From NCBI GenBank assembly GCA_029204225.1, contig CM055108.1, forward strand, positions 6,975,822-7,039,821: 64,000 nucleotides of DNA. The letters run 5' to 3'. How positions within the stretch are numbered: the first letter of the stretch is position 1; each line of letters opens with the position of its first letter. The translations under genes were made by a program, and so were the position numbers. The notes beneath the pieces were generated by a model, which saw only the letters and a program-made list of their open reading frames with translations, was not told the DNA's origin and made no database searches. This document shows, piece after piece, positions 51,301-59,800 of the stretch. The stretch is from Diphasiastrum complanatum (lineage: Eukaryota > Streptophyta > Lycopodiopsida > Lycopodiales > Lycopodiaceae).

Positions 51301-54300
51301 TATGGTGCAGCAAATAACTAGATGGCTGCTTAAAAAAATGACAGTATATGTGATGTTATCCTGATACAACGGTTGAATATATACATAGTTGTTTTTTGTG
51401 CAACGCGAGCCTGGTCATGTAAGATGCAATGTTTGTAATTTTTTTAAATGCAGATGTATTACATGTGTTTATTCAATGTCGTTTGGGGTGTAGGGGTGAT
51501 TGTTGTGCTCATGATGTATGTGCATATATGTGAAGCTAGCATTCACTTCAAGCGAAATTAAATGAAAATAGGATTCACACACGCACATAGAATTCTTCAA
51601 CATAAAATAAAGCATCACATGTACAGAGCGACATACGCACAATGTGCAGCAAATAATGTAGGCCAAACACTGTATATAATGTGAAAAATCATCTGAGTAC
51701 AATGGTAGACCGACTGCTAGAGACAAACTACTGAAACTAAAACAATAGAGCCACAATCAATGCTCTGGCTCTGACTCAGACGAATGCTCTGGAGACAACT
51801 CAGGGCCCCGAGCTGACTCTCGCAGCCGATATCTCTGCCTGTCTGGAACTGGCATGGGCTGTGTATCCGAGGGGGAAGACTCGTCATCCTCATCCTCCCA
51901 ATCAGCCTCCGCATCAGCCCCCAAGCAGGCCAAACCAACAACACCTGCTCCAACTAGCTGTGATACTGAACCTCTACCTGTACCTGGAGCCCTGCGTGGT
52001 CGTCCTCTCCTCCCTGGCAGTTTCTGTGCCTTGCCTTTCTTGTTCGGTGCACCCTTGGGCCTGCCTGGTCTCTTGCGGACAAGAGGAGCTGTCAATGCCT
52101 CGTCACCCCCATGCAAATCACCTGGCTGGCTAGGCTGGGCCCAAGTTGAGGCCGGCTGGGATAGGGAAGCAAAAGAGGGAACTCCCTGTGCAACTGAGCG
52201 AGGAGGATGAGCTCGTGGAGTGTGTGCCCGTGGGGCTGCTGCAGGTGGAGGAACTGGCTGTGCAGGAGGCGAGTACAGTGGCGATATGTACTGAAAGGGG
52301 CGCTGTGGTGGCCGGTACTGGTACATCCTGGGTGCTGCCAAAGGAGGAGGATGTGACGTGGGTGCTGCCACTGGAGGAGCCACTGTGGATGTGGGCGCTG
52401 CAAGAGAAAACCTAGGCACAAATGGTGGCCTGCCATGGAGACCTGGTGCTGCAGAAGTGGACGGCGATGGAGGGGATGCAGGCCTAAATGGCATCGGTGG
52501 CACTGGAGGAGCTGTGCGACGCACATACACCCTCTGAGGAGCTGGAGGAACTGTAGGCACCTCATGCGGCTGCTCTGGCTGGGACTCTGTGTGTGGCATG
52601 CTGGCAAGAGATGATGGGGGCGCCCTGACACTCGGCATCTGCTGAGCCTCTGAATCCAATGTGGCAACCAAGTCGGCCAGCTGGGCATCCGAATACAAAT
52701 GCTCTGGGCTCTGGGACTCATCCTGTGCACCAGCCTCTAAATCATCCTGTGCACCGACCTCTGAATCATCCTGTGCACCAACCCCTGAATCAACCCAAGC
52801 CTCATCCCGTGCCTCATCATGTGCACCCTGTAGACCCTGCATGGCCTCCCAATCTGTGCAATGAAAGTCATCAGGTGCCTCCTCTGGTGTGCTGTCGTAG
52901 TAACGGCCATGACTCTGTGCTGCACGCATCCAAACATCTGCGGGACCAGCATCTAAACCACTCTGCCCTCTATCAAGAGCCTCCTCCATCATGTCGACAT
53001 AGGTAGGTATGCCACTGCCCCCCCCTGTGTGCCCTGCCTGTCTGCCGGTATAACCTGTGCCATGTGTCCCACCTCTGCCACGTGATGCACCTGTGACCCC
53101 TGCCCGTGGCGTGTGCCCTGCACCTGTATAATCTGCCTCATCCCTCTCTGGTCTGGCAAACACAACCCGAATGGGCTCATCCTCATCATGCTCATCCTCT
53201 GACACTGGCTCATCTGCCTCATACAATGGGGGCTCTCTGTGCTCAAGCCCAAGCTCTCTCTCTCTCATCTCGGCAAGCTCCCTCTCTCTCTCTGCCATCA
53301 ACTGTGTGCCCAGGTCATCTGCAGGCATGGGATGGGTGCTGTCCATAGGCAAGTCAACTTGGCGCTCCAAATCAGATATCTTCGTCTGCAAGGTTTAAAA
53401 TTTGCATGTCAGAGAGACAACTTTTTCAAGAAATGAAACCAACATACCAGGAGTCAACCAACATGCTATGAAAGATTAGCTTATCACCTGCAATGCGCTC
53501 GTAATGGTCGGAAGCCTCCTGGCGAGACGTGCGTTGGTGCTACAGAACACCAACCGCTCCAACTGACTCACTGACAGCCGGTTTCTTCTCCTCGTGTGAA
53601 TCAGTGCCCATGTGCTCCAATGACGCTCACACACAGAGGCAGCACAGTCCTGTGGTGCGTGCATTGAAATACTTCAGCACATTGTGGCAAAGGTGAAACT
53701 TCAATGAAACACAAAAAATGGAGGATAAAATGAGATGCATACCTGAAAAAGGACACGCAGTGCAAGACGCTGTATAGATGGGTATGTGCTACCGAACATG
53801 GTCCACCAGGTAATGGGTAGCTGCCTCCTCTCTGGATCCTGGGCAGCCGGGTGGCCGAATGTGCCCATGCCGAAACGAAATGCAGCGAGCTCCTCCATGA
53901 GCCTGATAGGATCCAAACCTATGTGTGGACCCACCCTGTGAATGTACTGAAGCCAATCGGCCTCGAGCTCCCTGTCTGCGATCTGTGTCAGAGAGAGGAA
54001 GAGGGGATGCAGCATGTGTGCAACGCTATGGATACTCCTGTGGAAGTAGTTCCATCGCGTCTCCCATATGAACTTCAGCTCTGTCATCCTGCAGGTGAGG
54101 GGCATGTGGTTTAGGGCATTACGAAAAAGCTTAACATTGACAGAAAAACAAACTAGCAAGTACTGAAAAGATAAAGGTCAATTGCAACACTGTACCGCTT
54201 ACCTCTCTGGCTGCAAGATGGGCAGCTGCAGGAACTGTCCAATCCGGTCCATGAGCTCATACACCAGTCCAAGTGTCGACCCCTCGCTGTCAGCCATGCG

Positions 54301-56443
54301 GAGCACAATGTAGAGTGGTCGAAGTAGTCCTGACAATGTCTGTGCATCCCTCCAGAACCGGTCTCCCCTCACCGTGGAAGAAAAGTGCTCCCCATCCTCA
54401 GTGTGCGGAAATGTACTGGCACCCCAAGGATCACTGGCAACCATCTGTAGAAGCTGGGCCCTGCACCTGATCAAACGGTCGATGACCACCAAGTCGAATG
54501 CAAAGCGCGTGGGGGCTGGCTTACGGAGGTCTAGATGGCTAAACACCCGGAACATGGCAAGAACACGCCTCTTTCTGGTGACAAAAGTCACCAGGAAGAG
54601 GGCCTCCCGGACGATGGCTCTAACCCAGGGAAGTGCTCCAATGTCCCCCATCAAAAGGTCTATGCCGTGGGCTGCACAGGGGGTATGAACAATATGAGGG
54701 AACTCGGCCTCTAGCAGTACACCCATCTGAATGCAGTTCGTGGCATTGTCCGTCACCACCGTGACGACATGCTGTGGGCCTATGGCTAGGATGGAAGACC
54801 TGATGACATCAAACATGAACTCTGCAGATATGACTCTCCCCCCCCTGCTGCAATCCACTGCCCTCAAAAACTGTGTGCCCATGCAGCTGGAGACCAGTAT
54901 GTTGAGGATCGGCCTCCTCCTGACATCAGTCCAGCCATCGGACATGATGCTGCAACCGTAAGTGGCCCAGTGCCGACGCAGAGGCTCCATCTCTCTAGAC
55001 AAGGACTCAACCCTATCCCTCAGCATGTGTGTGCGGACAACCTCTGAACTAGGGACTCTCCAGCTAGGGCTGACAGACTGTGCAAGGCGGAAGGCCCTTC
55101 TGAAGGGCTCAGAGTCGGTGATGGCAAAGGGCAGGTTCAGCTCGTAAACCAGACTGGCCACGGCCTGTGTGGCCTCTCTGTCCATGTGCGGCTGATGCGC
55201 GCCGCGAATGGTCTGCTGCACGAGGGCTCTCCCTGGTGGACGACGGGTGGTGGACCTCCAGCACGGTGCACCAACTGTGACGGGAATGGACGATGACGCG
55301 ACAGGCTGGGCGCTGGTGGATGCATCGGCTGTAGACGTGGAATGGGGAGAGTGGGATGCACTGGCAGGGATGGGTGCAGCAGCATAGGTGGGGTGCACTG
55401 GTGGAGGGGCAACATCTGGCATGGGGTACGAAAACTGCTGGCTGAGGAGGTCATCCGGATGGGAAGGGAAGGAAGAAGGGATCTCTTCCACATCCTCGAA
55501 GGCCCGCCCAGTACCATCCTGGGCCTGCTCGGGTGGCGGAGAGTCCATGAGAAAGTCGTAGACTGGTGGAGTGCGAGCAACAGTGGGTGGTGGTGGAACC
55601 GCAGTGGCAACTGTCGGACGCGATGGGATGGGATCCACCGGAATCTGAGCAGATGGGGGTGCATGAGGCAGAGCTGTCTGAGGGGCAAAGGGACCAGAGG
55701 AGGATGCACTCCCTCTCCTCGTGCGTGCCAGCCAAGCAGGCAGCAACTCTGGGTTAGTCACATAAGGAGCGGTGCAAAATCGGAGAACGCCCTCCGAAAT
55801 GGTGTTCTCCCCTGCCACGAGCCGCGGCCCGTAGGTGTCCAGTAGTCGCTGCCTGTCGGGGACGGTCATGCTGCCACAAGGGGCAGCATTCAAGGTGGCA
55901 CCATTTTTGGCGCGTGCACCGAGCAGATGGCCTTTAAGGCGAGTGAGGGATGCAGCAAACTCGACGAGACAGTATCGGCAGCGCACGATCTTCTGACCGG
56001 TCTTGTTGGCCTTGTCGGCAACCCGCCTGACAATGTCTACCTCGTCCCACAGACCGGAAAGGTCGGATTGCACCATTGCAGATGAAATGAGGGATGGATT
56101 GCTGGAAAAAAAACAGCAGGGTTCACTGTTGGAGAGACGCTGAAAATGGGCGAATGCAGGGCAAAGGAAATCAGATGCAAGGCAGGGCGTTGCGTGGGCG
56201 ATGGGCGACGCAAGGAATCAAAGGCAGGCAAGAAAAACCAGCAGCGATGGCAAGGCGGAGAGGGCTCAAAAAAATTTCAGAGGAAATGCGAGGGGGGCGA
56301 GTAGGTTTAGGTAAAAAAAAATTAAAAAAAATATTAAATAATAAATATATTATTATATTGTGGTACCGCGGTACCAGTATGGTCCCGCGGTACCGGGATC
56401 CGCGGTACCCAGTACCGCGGGACCTATGATATGTATATACATA

Positions 56444-56490
<47 letters not shown>

Positions 56491-56644
56491 ATATCTATAT
56501 ATATATATATATACATATATGTATATATATATATATATATGTATATACACATATGTATATATATACATATATGTATATATATATATATACATATATGTAT
56601 ATATATATATATATATGTATATACACATATGTATATACATATAT

Positions 56645-56738
<94 letters not shown>

Positions 56739-56801
56739 GTATATACATATATGTATATACATATATATGTATATATGTATATACATATATATGTATATAT
56801 G

Positions 56802-56873
<72 letters not shown>

Positions 56874-59800
56874 TGGTAGCATTGTGATGTGGAGATACTA
56901 ATGAACATGTGTTATGGTGATCCATATCTCTCTATTTTGTGTGTTCATAACGTTGATCATTGAGTTCTTCCATTCATGTGGTTAGCTTGACATCCAAAGT
57001 TTCTTTGTTCCCAAGTTTGAGCCTCCCCTTGGAAACCAAGAAGCATTCATGTGACTCTTGAAAGGATGGACACCCTAATATCTAAAAATGATTCATGGTA
57101 AAATGCCAACATGACTTCAAGACAATACATGCACACACTTTAGAACATAAAATGACACATTAGTAACATTTGACATGTAGGAAAAGAATTTTAATGTGAG
57201 CGTGTTTCTTAAAATTAGATTTTGACTTAAAATCTAAGCCTTGTACTAGCTTAACACAAACATCAACCACTTAAAATACTTGCCTCATCTGGAAGTCCAT
57301 TCAAGTGTGGTTCAAGCTTAATCTTCAAATCTCCTCCTACAAGTAAAAAATGACAATTTGATTTCTTTAGCAAACATACAATTTCCTAGGCATGTTCGTT
57401 AAAAGTTTACATCTTCCACAAGATCAATGCTACAGACAACTTTCAGAAGCTGTATGCAACAAGAGGAAGAACCTGAAAATACGTTTAGCTTTAAAGAGCA
57501 TGTTAAATGCTACATGCACAAACAATCATGCACTAGCCAAACAAAGCACACAGCTACAAAATCAAAAAAACAAGCTCACACAAACCTTCAACCCCTTTTT
57601 CTGAGAGGTGTAAAGTTGCTTTTTTGCTAGCATGCAAATTAACGTGACTATTTGCAGCATCCAAATGCCAAGCTAATAAATCCCTTGTGACCCAAAAAGC
57701 ACGTGCCAAGCCTAGATCACCCTAGAAATGAAAAGAGGTTGAGATACCACTTACTGTTAGAATCATGCCTGCTAGTTGTTGTCAATTTGAGTAAATAAGA
57801 GTTTAAGAAAAAAGATTTATGCAATCAAGAAATATAAATTAAAAGTTAAGCGTAATGTGCCACACAATGTCTAACTTGGGGCTTAAGTAATCATCACGTC
57901 AACACATTTTGGTGTGAAGCTACAATAACTCCAAAGAACAACAAAACTAAAGACCTTCAAACTGATAGACTCCACTTATGTCACATAATGTTAAACCCTG
58001 AAATGCATTGTGCATAGCATGATAGATATAAGTTACAAACGATCACAACCTAGAACGACAACACATGAATGTACCAACAACTAGTATTTAAATAAAATCT
58101 CGCACACACAAAAGAAAGAAAGAAAGAAAGATAGAAAGAAAGAAGAAAGCTTTATTGATGTCTTTTCAATGCCACAAGGCACATAAGACAAAAGAGTAAA
58201 ATGTCAAGCATATGGCATCATTGGGAGCGTATGAAACCTCTTCAAAACAATAAAAAAGACTACATATAGATCTAAATGCTAAGGTTTAAGAGAAATATAA
58301 TGCAAAATATATCCATCTACAAACATGATGGTATAACATATTGCCATCATCCTGCTGCTACTGAAGAAGGATGTAGTAGAAGTTGTTGTTGGAGGTATGG
58401 TTGTGGTGTGCTGCTGACGTCATTGAGGAGGTCGCCTATGGGATGTGTGTCTCTGCATGGTAGGACATATAGCTCTAACAATGACATAATGTTGGCTGAT
58501 ACGCTCGTCTGTGGTGTCTATGTGCAGGAGTGTCATCGTCATCATCACCATCATCTGAATTTGGATCTATCCATGATCTTCTACTAGAAAAAAGGACGTA
58601 GTTTGGAGTTGTGTATTGGAGTGACTCTGTTGAGCTGGCTGACATAGATCCTATCATAGTAAGAACATCTCTCGTACCATGAATGCAACATAGTGTGGAT
58701 TCTCATATGCTATAAGAGTCCATAATAGGTGCATCTCAAAATAGGCAATAGTATCTCCATCTGATCTCATAGTAAATTGGGTACCTTCTAACCCATGTTT
58801 ATGAACACTAACCAGGTCATTTGAATATCAATCGTAGTATATAACCCAAGGGGTATCTGCAACTTTGAGGGCCATACTTTCAACACATTCCCATCAAAGG
58901 ATCAATTGAGACCTATCTCGAGCTCCTTAGTCATTGAAGAGAACATGAGCAAATGAAATTAGTCTTTCGAATGTTCGTATGATGCATCACACTTGGACAA
59001 GTGGAAGTGACAAGTGAAGGTTGAGTTAGAATAGCCTTTTGTTGCTCCTATTTTCTGTTGACCTATCTTGCAACTCGTGTGCAAAATACCTCACTTTGAT
59101 ATTCACTCTGCTTGTTTCCTTTTACCATCTGTACGTAATGCAAGCAATTTGGAAAAATACAGAAAGAGGATAACAAAAAAGATGATTTTCCAGAATCGCA
59201 AAAGAAGCTCCAAGGTGTCCAAGAAAAAACATGTGCTCTAAAAAATCATTGCAACTAAACATCAGCATTGTAATCACCAATATGTAGGAGATGAGCACAA
59301 CAGCGAAAGGTAAGCATGTCCTTTTTGACTGATAAAACATGATTTGTCAATATGGATGTATAGCAGCATCAGGGTGCGGCAAGGAAGAATTTTTGCCTAT
59401 TCACCAGTGATGTATTAACAAGTTGGATAAAGAAGGTAAGATCAGACCTGAACATATACGTATCATAACAGTGAGAAAAGAATGTTGCAGGACCGAGATA
59501 GACAGGCAGAGTCACAGTGTTACCATGGGCAAAGAATAAAGGTCTGGCTTTTTAAAGAACTGGTTTAGCTGATCTTGTACCACCCAGACAATAGAATGTC
59601 CTGCATGTGGCAATGAACCTGCTCTCTCCTGTGGCAATTACCATCAGTCAAACAAGTACAAATTTCTGTTATTATGGAAGCTATTAAACAGCAAAGCTTA
59701 TAAGCTGATCCAACTACACAGTACAGTTTGATAGCTGTTTCTTTAAGCGCTTACAGAAAGAAAGCTCATAAATGTTTCTGCAACACAGACATGATGATGG

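Larger units (their letters stand above)
43924..56428. mobile_element. 12.5-kb palindrome of two hAT-like transposons, tail to tail
   Basis: Left unit 43924-50169 (6,246 bp) and right unit 50218-56428 (6,211 bp) are inverted copies separated by a 48-bp TA-rich spacer. Outer ends are CATAGGTCCCGCGGTAC and its inverse; inner ends are GGTACCAGAGGGTACTATG and its inverse. Exact copies of a self-palindromic 16-mer ATATGTATATACATAT adjoin both outer ends (43908-43923 and 56429-56444). The units are not identical, so this is not a simple read-back artefact. Confidence 0.93.
25714..57283 (-). other. LDA intron 5 (31.6 kb), packed with nested transposons
   Basis: Spans from the GC donor of exon 5 to a GCAATTGCAG/GTTTTGG acceptor. 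It holds the hAT palindrome, two chromovirus blocks, other LTR pieces and three LINE loci, annotated separately. Stretches without an assigned element: 25714-26300, AT-rich intron sequence; 43491-43907, unassigned, probably retrotransposon leader followed by TA-rich sequence; 56890-56960 and 57050-57283, nothing recognisable. Confidence 0.85.

Noticed and set aside
43924-56428. Palindrome as a pure sequencing or assembly fold-back
   Set aside because: The arms differ by substitutions, a 1-bp coding indel and strongly diverged leaders, which a folded read would not show. Not fully excluded without raw reads.
56360-56925. Open frames of 70-190 residues rich in Ile, Tyr and Met
   Set aside because: They are translations of a (TA)n/(TATG)n microsatellite and exist in several frames on both strands.
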